From positions 50,321,507 to 50,385,506 of the forward strand of contig NC_135505.1 in assembly GCF_052857255.1 (NCBI RefSeq): a stretch of DNA of 64,000 bases. The letters are read 5' to 3'. Positions 10,905 through 20,478 of the stretch are shown piece by piece. Position 1 is the first letter of the stretch. Each line of letters starts with the position of its first letter. Origin of the DNA: Amblyomma americanum. Lineage: Eukaryota; Arthropoda; Arachnida; Ixodida; Ixodidae. A program made the translations under genes and the position numbers. The notes below the pieces were generated by a model. That model worked only from the letters and a program-made list of their open reading frames with translations, was not told where the DNA came from and did no database searches.

Positions 10905-12335
10905 ATAGCGTTGTTTATTGCCTCTGAGCATAAGGAGAGATGGGAAGAAAAGAAAAAGGAAAGAAAAGAGTGGGTGGGTGTTAAATAAAGCAGGAAAAGT
11001 GGATCGATTTAATGATTGCGAGGATGGAGCGGGGCTGTGGCCCCTGCGTCCAACCAATATATGAGGACGCGTTGTCTGGGTGGAGAACCGCTGCTGCCAG
11101 GTGGCGAATCCTAGTTGGCTTCAGTGCCGGCAGACCCACAACAGGTGGTGAATGTCAGCCTCAGTGTCTTGCGAGTTGCAGACTGGACATCCTAGGCGAC
11201 GATATAAATGGCGAAATTGAGACCACGTCTGAGTTACGGCAGGGGTGAGGGCAACCTCGAACCGGATCCTCCGGAGCACAACCTCCTCTGCACGGGTAAG
11301 ACCGCGATGGAGGATTATCGCACACGGAGGGACGAGAGCACGTGTGCGGCACCAGAGGTGTTCTTTTCTTGTGAGAAGGAGGGTAGCATCATCCATACTG
11401 AGGAATTGAGGCATTGATGTCGGTAGGGTTGGCAAGCGAGTTGCAGAATCTGCAGATCTTTGTGAGTTGAGTAGGTAATGTGGGACCCACCCAATTCGAA
11501 TGGCTTGCGGGATGCGAGACGCCAGGCGATATATATTCTGGCACATTTCTGGGCTGCGGCTGACGCGCCTTAGTAGACGAGTTGCTTGAAGGCGTCAGTA
11601 CGGATGATAATGAAGGCTGTAGGGAGCAAAGTAACTGCGACTACAGACCGAAGCACATCTTGTATAGCAAGCAGATCAGCACAAAAGGAAGTAGGAGGTT
11701 CCGCGAATCGTAACCTGGACGACGTGTTAAGTTCAGACTGGCAGAGAATGTAAAGGGCAGTCGTCGTTACAGAGCACTGGATACTGGCATCAACATATAT
11801 AATAATTCAGCCGCGGCATAGGTCACTATCTTGTTCCGCAATTCGCTCGCGAAGGGACGATCCCGCATAAGGTGAGATCGGGCGACTTAGATCGGTAGGT
11901 TTGTTGTCGCTCAGCTGCACAAAGTCCCACGCAGGAAGAACTGACGGTGGCGGCGACAGTGCGGTGTGTGATGAAGCAAAGGTCCGGAGTGCTCCCGATG
12001 AATACAAAAGGGTGGCATTAACGCTACGAGCATCACGGCGCTGCTGCACAAGCTCGTCAAGGGTATTTAACTGAGCATTTTCTTGAAGTACCACGATCGG
12101 TGTGATGCGTGGGTGGCAAAAGATAGCTCTCATTGCCTCTCGATTGACGGCTTCCAGAAAATCTCCCTGAGCTGTGGTGAAGTGTTGGAACTGTGCTTGG
12201 TAAATGAGGCGCGGTTGCAAAACAGCTTCCACCAAATGTCTTGCGACATGGGAGTGAGCGCCGCCGGTTTTAGGAGCAATACGTCCGATTAGGCGCAAAG
12301 GGTCCGCACGCCACTCGTCTCTACGCACAAGACGG
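10905..12335 (-). mobile_element. LINE C, 5'-truncated, with RNase H
   Basis: A minus-strand non-LTR element runs from its 3' end near 10905 (AATAAA on the element strand, GGCAATAAACAACG) to about 12335, where Ty3/Gypsy gag sequence begins. It retains the RT C-terminal part, an RNase H remnant and a Cys-His C-terminal domain. The first two ORF pieces are long and readable, so decay is moderate. The presence of RNase H after RT places it near the I group of LINE clades, by inference only. Confidence 0.7.
11121..12328 (-). pseudogene. LINE C RT/RNase H/zinc-finger pseudogene
   Basis: The frame 11807-12328 (173 codons) encodes RRDEWRADPLRLIGRIAPKT and AVLQPRLIYQAQFQHFTTAQ, the segment after the RT palm seen in RNase H-bearing LINEs. 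The following 11550-11810 interval reads in another frame as IYVDASIQCSVTTTALY and later LLAIQDVLRSVV and IIRTDAFKQL, matching the first Asp, Glu-helix and second Asp regions of RNase H, though the glutamate is lost. The last frame, 11121-11546, gives LASRIPQAIRIGWVPHY, SMPQFLSMDDATLLLTRKE and a terminal CPVCNSQDTEADIHHLLWVC zinc-knuckle-like motif. At least two frameshifts separate the parts, so no functional polyprotein remains. Confidence 0.65.
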
Positions 12336-13080
12336 CTCCAGAGAAGTTTCCGGTGCAGGGGGAGACCTGTAGCCCAGCTGTCCTAGCAGAGCAGCCTGGA
12401 TTGCCGGGGCTTCCTTGGCGAGTTCATCTAGGCTAACGTAGTCGCGCGTCCGGAAAAGAAGGACCACATTGTCGCATCACCATCGATACGACGATCCGCT
12501 TTCAGCGAATCCTCAAATTAGCTCCAGCTAGAGAACGTCTGGCAGAGACGCCAGCGTGCGGCGGACCCTGTAAGTGCGGTGGGAAGGACTCGCTGACGCA
12601 TGGTGTCTTTGAAGAGCGCCTCAGCGCTGCGATAGTCTGCAATTTCCTGCAGAAAGTATATAAAAGAATTCGCATCTTTGTGTCCTTCGTAAGTGGGCAC
12701 TATGAGGCGTAGGAGAAAAGTTTCAGAAGGAGACTGGCTTGATTGCCGGACTGATGTTACTGTCAGAGCAAAATAGCTGAGAAAACAGTGCCTTCCACTG
12801 GTTCCATGGTATTGGTGGCTGGCCCGGGGTTTCCAGGAATGTACGAGAGGGGTAAGATCCCGTGAAACTCATAGTAAAGGTTTACCTCGTCGGCACGTGG
12901 TTTTATTGTAGGTGCAAGATAGAACGACACACCGGAGTGAGCGATGTCATGCTGACGCCAAGTTTCCGCCGACCTTGCCTTATTTTCGTCTCGTGTTCAT
13001 CGAGCGTTGTGTCTTAGTGAGCTGACAGAGCGGCTAACTAGACCAACATGTTAGCGAGAGCAGAAGCGAGCTCAGTGTTT
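12336..13080 (-). pseudogene. Ty3/Gypsy-type Gag fragment
   Basis: Minus-strand pieces resemble the capsid region of an LTR-retrotransposon Gag. The 12518-12700 frame reads MPTYEGHKDANSFIYFLQEI, then LPTALTGSAARWR, the pattern of a short alpha-helical capsid core with the A-x-x-W motif. Downstream on the same strand lies DYVSLDELAKEAPAIQAALL, and upstream SGVSFYLAPTIKPRADE and VNLYYEFHGI. The reading frame changes at least twice. Gag forms the virus-like particle core of such elements; no protease, RT or integrase follows, since LINE C abuts directly. It is a decayed fragment. Confidence 0.5.
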
Positions 13081-14525
13081 TCTTTATCGAGGGTTGTACC
13101 TGAGAATTTGTCCATCGTTCATTTCCGGGACTTCTTTATACGTTTCTGGAGACCCGCTGGAACATTACCGCGCTAACCCAGAACCATAATAGCGAGAGGG
13201 TTGGCGAAAAAACGTGGCACGGGTGTAATGAGCGGATGCTAACCGCTGTGGCGCATAACTGAAGCGGGCTCTATCGGGCTTGCCGGAACTTCTAACTCCA
13301 TATTTGGTCGTCATATGAAGGCTATGCTTTCTGATAAAATCGTTTAGGAACGACAAATCACCCGACAAGCGACGCATTTGCTGCAAGAAAGACGCATTTA
13401 TTACAGCAAACGAAACAAAATCTATAACAAACGCTCGTGCCTGCACTAGTGTAGCAAAACAGTTGCCTGAGCAAGGAAACGGCAACCAGTCCCGGAACGC
13501 ATAGCGAAACGAGCCCCGAACACCCGGGCAAACATTCACACACGAAAGACCCCGGCCAGCGCTCCCACCATGAATAGACCGCTCCCCGCGAGTGGCCCCG
13601 TGCCTTCCGTTACGGGCGCTTTTTTAAGCCAGGGTTACCCCCCCCCCCCCCGCTCCCCTCCGGTAACTTTTGCGCGCGTCCTGCATATCTCCTTTCTATT
13701 AGTCGCTTGAAAAGCGCGAGCTGGCCGGGCGACCTACAGAGTATTGCTTAAAGAATATGAATTTTCAAATGCTCTTTCATGCAAGTTCATGGTGCAGAGA
13801 GGGTGGGTAGTTGGCTCTTGATAGTCACCAAGTGAATGAGAGAGGGGCCCTTCCTTGTTTCCTTGTCCCTTAGCAAGGGAAACCCTCAGGCTGCTTGCCA
13901 ACGTTGGGACAAGCGGACTTGTGTTCATCTGGGCAAAGCGTACATGATTGGCGGGGTTCAAATAGTGCCTTCACTCCCAGGAGGAAGACCGAGTACGTGG
14001 AAAGGTTCGTGAAGTGGCAAGGGTGTATGAATCGGTAGGGTGAATCTTGTCCAGGTATCAAGGCTGCTAAACAGGATGGACCAGCTGGCCTGCAAAACAG
14101 TAAAAGAAAAATGCCACGTCAGTTCAAAGGAATACGAGTGTGTGGAGCGCGGAGAGATAGTGAACTTGGGATTGGAAGGCTACGTTTCCAGCTGCGACAG
14201 GTGGCTGCGTTGACCTGAAAAACTCGGATAAGAGAATTATGCTTTATGGCGGAACGAAATACCGGAGGGCATAAAAAAGGAATTTAAATGAAGAAGCAAC
14301 AGGGCTGAGTTCACAGAAAGCGCTAAATAAAGGAGAAAGGACTGCGGTAGCAAGGTTCCTGAGAAATGGCAGCAAGAGGTGCAGGGCACAAGGTAAGTAT
14401 TTATTGAACAATGAAAGAGAGTTAAATTAAAAACATAGGAAAGAGGTGACTGAGTTTTAGGGTAAATAACCGAAGAGGCAGTGTTATAAAGAGTTGAAAT
14501 GTGGTGCAGTAGCTGCTAAATGAAC
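13081..14525. other. Unassigned DNA with poly-C tract
   Basis: No gene recognised. The 13165-13539 (-) frame of 124 codons has no motif; it could be the 5' region or LTR of the adjacent gag element. A run of 14 C lies at 13638-13651. The 13734-14061 frames are chance. Confidence 0.4.
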
Positions 14526-15837
14526 CTTTGTCCGTAAAGTTCTGAGACTAAGCCAACTAAAAAAATGAGTTAAACATTAAAATAATTTGTGCAGCCCCCC
14601 TTCCAAATAGTCCCCCTTGCAGTCAATACACAGCTTCCAACGCTTCTTGGTGTCTTGGAAATAGTTGGAAAACTCTACTTTTGACAGGGCTGTCAGCTTC
14701 TTTGTCGTGGCGTCTTGAATGTCCTCCACGCTCCCATCCCGCGGCCTTTTATTGCTCTGTTCACACGAGGAAACAGGAAAAAATCGCATGGGGAGAGGTC
14801 ACGCGAGTTGACGGTTGGGGAAGTACAGTAATGCTGTGCTTGTCGAGAAATTTTATTGCGCTGAGAGCAGTGTGCGTCCTTGCCTTATCGTGGAGGAGGC
14901 TGCATTGTGTTGATGCCTATAAGTCAGGGCGACGGCGTCGCAGTGCTTCATGCATCTGTTGGAGCACGCGGATATAAATCTCCTGATTCACCGTATGCAC
15001 TTGTGGGACGAACTCGGGGGGTATGACACCTTTGGCATCGAAAAAAACTATCAGCATCGTCTTTGTTTTGGTCATCAGTCGCCGCACATTTCTCAACTCT
15101 GCATAGCTTGTGGACCGCCATTCGGTAAAAGTATCGCATTGAAAACACCATGTATTTTTATTCAGCAATGATGCTGTCGACAAATACAGCATCCTTCTCT
15201 GCCTTGGAGAGCATATCAGCACTCACTGATGTCCACGTGTCCTTCTTGGTCCTGTGTCAGAGAGTGCGGCGCAAGTCAGGCATTCAGCTTTCGTTTCCCC
15301 AAGTTCTCACGCAAAATTTGGTGACATGTTGTCTTAGTAATGTCCAGGGCATCTGATAGCATGTATGCTGTTATGGTGCGGTCTTGTACGATTTCCCTGA
15401 TCTGAATCACGTTCTTTTCATTCCGTGAGGTTAAAGGGCGCCCCTTCCTTGTGTCGTCTTCCATGATTTTCTTCCCGAAATGAACCTCTTGTGCCACTGG
15501 AAAACTCGCGCGCGCTATAATGTCTCATTGCTGTAAGCGTCACGAAGGAGCTCATTCATCTGTGTGGCTGTCTTGCCAGGCTTCACAAAAAATTTTTTGT
15601 TTACACGTTCTTCGAGGTGGACGCCCATATCTCCACATTCACCCTAAGAAGAATGCGCAGACGACTAGTGACAACGTATGTTTCTACATATAGTGCTTCT
15701 AGCGGCTGCCGCAGCAATTACCATGAATTGGTCAGGTTATCCCGAAAAGATGGCGCTACACAAACGCAACAAAATTTGTTTTGGGGAGTCATTTCTAAAG
15801 AACAAACTCCATGAGTCTCTAAACTTTACGGACGAAG
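14526..15837 (-). mobile_element. mariner-family DNA transposon (defective)
   Basis: A 1.31-kb element is bounded by inverted repeats: CTTTGTCCGTAAAGTT from 14526 and, on the other strand, CTTCGTCCGTAAAGTT ending at 15837. A TA dinucleotide follows the right end (15838-15839) as expected for mariner; the left TA is mutated. The length and layout fit a full-length but decayed mariner copy with the transposase on the minus strand. Confidence 0.75.
14577..15500 (-). pseudogene. mariner transposase pseudogene
   Basis: The N-terminal part (15276-15497) has a helix-turn-helix region: RKGRPLTSRNEKNVIQIREI, then LSDALDITKTTCHQILRENL. The middle frame (14917-15222) carries TMLIVFFDAKGVIPPEFVPQ and HTVNQEIYIRVLQQMHEAL, the strand before the second catalytic Asp. 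The next interval reads LLHDKARTHTALSAIKFL, holding the D of LHDN-type motifs, and, after a frameshift, DLSPCDFFLFPR with the third Asp of the DD34D triad. The C-terminus, KRWKLCIDCKGDYLEGG, matches the end of mariner transposases. Several frameshifts and stops make it inactive. Mariner enzymes cut and paste DNA at TA sites. Confidence 0.75.
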
Positions 15838-17107
15838 TACTTGAAAGCTTCGCGCGGTCCACGGACAGCGAATATGGTCGTGTTTGGCGCTCTTTGGCCC
15901 TAGATGTCCTTGCGCCATAAAAAACCTAGCATCATCATCAGACAGCGATTAGAAGGTGAGGTTGGGCGACGATGAAGTTTAGTTTCCTGATAAATTTGTT
16001 TTTAGCCGTGACCGTCCCAGTCGTGTTACGAGCTGTATGGTTGCAGCGTGTGCGGAGCACTTCTTATCAGTCATAGCAAACCGTGGTAGAAGGCAATAGC
16101 AAACGCATGGTAGAAAGCACGAACAACTCCAGCTTGCGTAAATTTAACAGCCTCCAGATGTTTCATTTCACTTTGTGAGATAAACTCATGCAGGGAATGT
16201 TTCTTTAAAGTGTTTATATCTGTAGGTTCTGAACGCTTATGGTATGCGAAGCAGCTCTACAGAGCCTTAAATCTATACAGTCTATTGTTGAGCCTCCATT
16301 AATTCGATCCTCAACGAGTTCGACGGCTACTGAACATGGCATTGTGGCAGCTACAGATTCCCAATGATATTAGTCCCCAAAGACTCAATGTGGATTCAAA
16401 CTGCATAAGTGAAAGCAGGATTAAAAGCTGTGTGTGAATTCAACTCGTTTAGTTGTAGGTGGTAAGAGGGGCATCAGACATTCCTAGCTAGTTTTTTTTG
16501 CCCAAGGCAGTACTGCTTAAGTAAATCGTTTCGTCTCCAGGAGGATTCTCTTCATTCTAGGCCAGTATCTGTGCTGCGTGTAATATGCAACTTATTCCGA
16601 CAAGGGAGTTCGAGCATGAAAAGGTTTAGAGTGAAGCTAAACATTTCACTTGGAAAGGCGAGTGTGAGAGAAAGCAAGAAGAGCAATAAAAATGTTCAGT
16701 CACAATCACACGTTCATGTGAAAATGACCCAGTCTCCTCCATCGCTAAATAAACTTTGTACTGTAACGATTTTTCACTGAGAATCATTTTCACTAATTCA
16801 TTGTCTCGGTTTCAGGGCCTTCTATCCTTAATTCACTGCCAAAAACCGACCACCAGTCCGAGTCTGACCTCCGTCGATTGCAATGGGTGCTAATAGCGAC
16901 GACAGGTTTTGCTTTTGTTTTTTCGCGGAGAAACACGTTTCACGAGGTGTAAAATTCAGTTCAGTCACGAGCTTTATTTTCTCTAACCAAAGATTCTTAT
17001 TTCAGTCACCGACACTTGACTTGGTTGCTTGCAGAGGGTCACCGGGCAGCACACACAAGACAGCAAAATGTGCGAAGGATTATTTCTTGTTCCAGGTACC
17101 AAGTGCT
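15838..17107. other. Unassigned DNA downstream of peptide gene
   Basis: No recognisable gene or repeat. This is the 3' flank of the 17.1-18.9 kb gene, which reads toward it. Confidence 0.4.
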
Positions 17108-17113
17108 TTTATT
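17108..17113 (-). promoter_or_regulatory. Polyadenylation signal AATAAA
   Basis: On the minus strand AATAAA lies 7 nt past the stop codon of the cysteine-rich peptide gene and is followed by AGCACTTGG, matching the 3' end of the paralogue at 5310-5322. Confidence 0.65.
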
Positions 17114-17120
17114 CGCTGCT

Positions 17121-18918
17121 TTAATGAGTCAGATCACACCGGCCTGTAATAGAGAATCTGCCTAAGCAGCAGCTGCCATAATCTACGCAGCTAAACGATC
17201 CACGTTGCCTCCACTTTCCCTGTGGACACGCGCACACCTTCGTCCCTGGCGTGCATGGCCTCTTTCTATCAATATCCCCGCAAACGTCCTCGGGGTAGAG
17301 GCCATCGCTGGTACAATCACGTTTTTCCTCACCCGATCCGCATGCCAAGACCTGTGAAAATGAAGAGTACAGAGTTGATAACTGCAATATAGGCTGCGCC
17401 ATGAAATCACTTATCGTAGTAAAATAGGTTGACAGATTTACGAGAAATGTTCCAGGATATGGTGCCGTGGTTCAATCTCACAACTTAAATACTCAAATGC
17501 ATAAGAGCGAATTTCTGTCCACTTGTTTCAGTGTGTTCCTCTCACTGAGTACACTTAGACAACCCCGAATAGAGAGACAATTTTGTTTGGCTTACATCTT
17601 CGCCAAGCAAAGCAAATTCTAAAGCGTGCTCGGTGCTTCTTCGTTGAACGTGATATCTCTGCGAGGGACAAACAAGTCTTGATTTTAATGAAGATTGCCT
17701 TGTACAAAGATGACAAATTAAGGATTGTGTAATTTAGTTTCAAACGATTGGTGGCATCAAGGAAAACTTTCATGCGCCGGAACTTTCAAGGACTTCCTGG
17801 TTTTGCATGCATCTCATTTCGTTAATGATAACAGAGCTCATTGATTGGAAGTATTTTGATATGCTCGTCGGTTTGTACTGAAACTGTAACTAAGGTTCAA
17901 TGAGTATGTGAATAGACGAGTCTTTAGCGCTGTTTTCGCGCTCAAAACACGTTGCTTCCGCAGCCATGTCCTCTGCGCAGTGGTTTCTCGTGTAATTTCA
18001 TTAGTGGGTCGCCGAAGCCAGTGCAAAACAATTCTTGCCTTCAAATTGTGTTTCTACTTCGGCTGTGATTTCGTGCAAGAATCTGCAGTTCGAAGCGGGT
18101 AGAGAAAGCTATTTTGAGTGAGCTCATCATTAATTTAAAAAAAAAACTCTTCCTCCGCGCACTTTGTGTGAACAGCGCGGCCGCCAAACGCCGCACATGG
18201 ACTCTATCACTTGTGAGGTGCACGCGCTGGTATCTGGACAAAGTTAATCGCCACGTGGTTGACTCAGCATGCTTTTAAGTGATCTTGCACATTGTAGTAC
18301 GGTATCGCAGCGTACAAATACAGGAGTCAGTTTTTGCCAGCCCACACGTAAACATCGTGAACAGTTGTTCCCGATTACTTACGTTATAATATTATATTTG
18401 AATACAAATATTTTCCTTGATCTACTCGTTTCTGCGACAAGCTCTCTATGTTGTTGCCCATACGCCTCACTAAGCTTTTAGTGGAAGTATAGTTCCAAAC
18501 TGCTCTTTTTTTCTTCCTGTTGCGCAGTGCCTGACTCATTTTTCTGTTTTAGTGCTGTTGTATATACGTTTACTGTAATTCATGTGCAGGGCTTGAAATT
18601 ATTTTCTTCTGTGTGCTAAATACTATACCATTGCATACTTTGTGGATGCAATTTTTTTGACTGGGCTTTTTTAATTGTGAGCATTTCGCTTCTGATTCTT
18701 CCTGTCAACTTTGTTGTGACGTAATTTGTGAGTACTGAAGTCTTCTAACGGTAGCACTGGAATAAGATACCTTGAAGGCTATAACTATCGTCCTCCGACG
18801 GTGTACCGCAGGAAGTGGGAACACACTGTGAAAATTTTGAGAATTAATTTTCTTATATACATACCAAATTGATGACAGATAATACACTGAGAAGCACGAG
18901 TATCACAGAGGGTTTCAT
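17121..18918 (-). CDS. TIL-like cysteine-rich secreted peptide, two exons
   Basis: Exon 1 (18865-18918) encodes MKPSVILVLLSVLSVINL, a signal peptide, and ends TTG followed by GTATGTATA, a strong 5' splice site. Exon 2 (17121-17351) follows TTTTCACAG and starts in the same phase 0, giving VLACGSGEE and continuing to a TAA at 17121-17123. The intron is 1513 bp and the product 94 residues. The mature part has ten cysteines: C-x8-C-x10-C-x8-C-x6-C-x1-C-x12-C-x5-CC-x9-C, with CTPGTKVCACPQGKWRQ and CVDYGSCC. This resembles TIL domains, which in arthropods are often secreted serine protease inhibitors; a related disulfide-rich peptide without inhibitory activity is possible. It is a paralogue of the 5.1-kb exon, with the same cysteine spacing and 3' untranslated start, but points the opposite way, so the two converge. 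No disabling change is visible. The first exon is assigned from signal-peptide character, splice site and phase. Confidence 0.8.
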
Positions 18919-19064
18919 GATTTGAAATCGTATTGTGAATAACAAACAATTTGGCCAGCGGTGGCGGTATTTCTGAAAAGAAGATAAACAGAAACGATGA
19001 ATGGAAGCTTCGGGTTTGCAGTACCCTTGGAATATTGCCATCGTCATAAGTACCGCTTTACACT

Positions 19065-19073
19065 GATATAAAG
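19065..19073 (-). promoter_or_regulatory. TATA-like element upstream of peptide gene
   Basis: On the minus strand CCTTTATATCA lies about 150 bp before the ATG at 18918. A start site 25-30 bp downstream would give an untranslated leader of about 120 nt. The region is generally AT-rich and a second TATA-like run lies at 19078-19088, so the assignment is tentative. Confidence 0.3.
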
Positions 19074-19089
19074 GTGAAATATATAAATG

Positions 19090-20277
19090 GATATAGTCCT
19101 ATTTAAGCATCAAACGTTTCAGCAATTTACTGCGCAATCAGCATTCTTACGCCGTCAGCCCCATCAAGCTATCTTTTTGAACATGTGCTCTTTGATAACC
19201 TGATACAGTAACGCAGGGAAACATGTGTTCAGTACTCTTATACTAGCGAAGCCATTCCACCATAAAAATTCATTATGAATATTTTGTATTTGCACGAACG
19301 AAGTAACTTGGAAGACTGAGGCACCACGCATTAATGATAAGAGAAAACGGAGACACAAATTACTTTCTTATTGTTTCAGAGTGCGCACCGTAATTATTCT
19401 CTTAAAATCGGTGCGCAGAGATAATTATAGCCCTGGGCACAATTTTTTAACGAAGATTTGCACCCGCAGTGAAGCTTTTTGCCCGTACAATGTAAAGAAC
19501 ATATGAACCTAGCAACAACGATATCCTCTAACAGTATCATTGAAACAGATTGCTTTAATAACGCTGTAAAATAGAATTCAGCAATATTTCAAAGCTCAAG
19601 GTATTAAAACCTGTTAAATAATTTCGCTGACCAGATCTCACCTCTTTGAAACAGTTAGTTCTCGAGTTTGCATTTATTTCTGTGGAAGAATTTAATACTG
19701 CCATGTTGGCGCACCCCTGAGTTAACACAAACTCTTCTCTACGCACTACCCCGTAACATGAGTTACGCGATTTAAGAATTATGTGCTCAAATTTCGACGA
19801 GATATACGGATCGATCAGAAAGAGTAAGTAACAATCCATTATCATACAGTCCAAAACCTTGCTTCGGCATCGTTAAGAACAGTAAATGAATGCTCAACTT
19901 CAGGATGACTTTAGAATTTCCTTGCTTGAACACAAGTTGCGTAAGAAATTTCGCCACGTAGACGGACGAAACTTGGCAGAATGCAGTATGACAAACACAC
20001 GAAATTAAAGAATATAGATCGTTCGTTTTCCTTGTTTTTTAAGTAGTGTCTTTTGATATGCATCGTACAGGGATGAATTTTTTCACATTTCACGGAAATA
20101 ATTCTCATCACAGAAACAACCTATTTCCCATGGCACAGTGGTCATGCATGGAATTGCAAATGCGATATTTATGTTTAAAACTGCGTACAAATGTGCAGGT
20201 GCGAGCGATGAGAGCGCATAAATTTCTAGCTGAACTATATATATACAACTAGCGGCCAACTAGAGATAAGGCTTCGC
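19090..20277. other. Unassigned AT-rich DNA
   Basis: Upstream flank of the peptide gene. No motif-bearing frame or known repeat is visible. Confidence 0.4.
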
Positions 20278-20478
20278 GTGTTTTAACGTCTGAAAGCGGC
20301 TCGGGCTATGAGGGACAATGTAATAGCGGGCTCCGGATAATTTTTATCACATGAGGTTTATCAACGTGCACTGACATCACACTGTACACGGGCCTGTAGC
20401 ATTTTGCGGCCGGTATCCAACCCGTGTCTTTCGGGTCAGAAGCCTAGCACCATAACCACTCATCTACCGCAGAGGCCT
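20278..20478 (-). mobile_element. tRNA-headed tick SINE, second copy
   Basis: On the minus strand the element opens GGCCTCTGCGGTAGATGAGT. TAGATGAGTGG (20456-20466) is a near box A and GGGTTGGATACC stands in the box B position. The body (CATTGTCCCTCATAGCCCGA, then GCCGCTTTCAGACGTTAAAA) matches the SINE at 10434. It is more diverged than that copy. Confidence 0.65.

Noticed and set aside
13165..13539. 124-codon minus-strand frame as a host gene
   Set aside because: No motif or splice context; it adjoins a Ty3/Gypsy gag remnant and may be that element's leader or LTR.
16060..16110. Short tandem-like repeat around AGCAAACCGTGGTAGAAGGC / AGCAAACGCATGGTAGAAAGC as a possible CRISPR-like array
   Set aside because: Only two imperfect units in eukaryotic DNA; no array.
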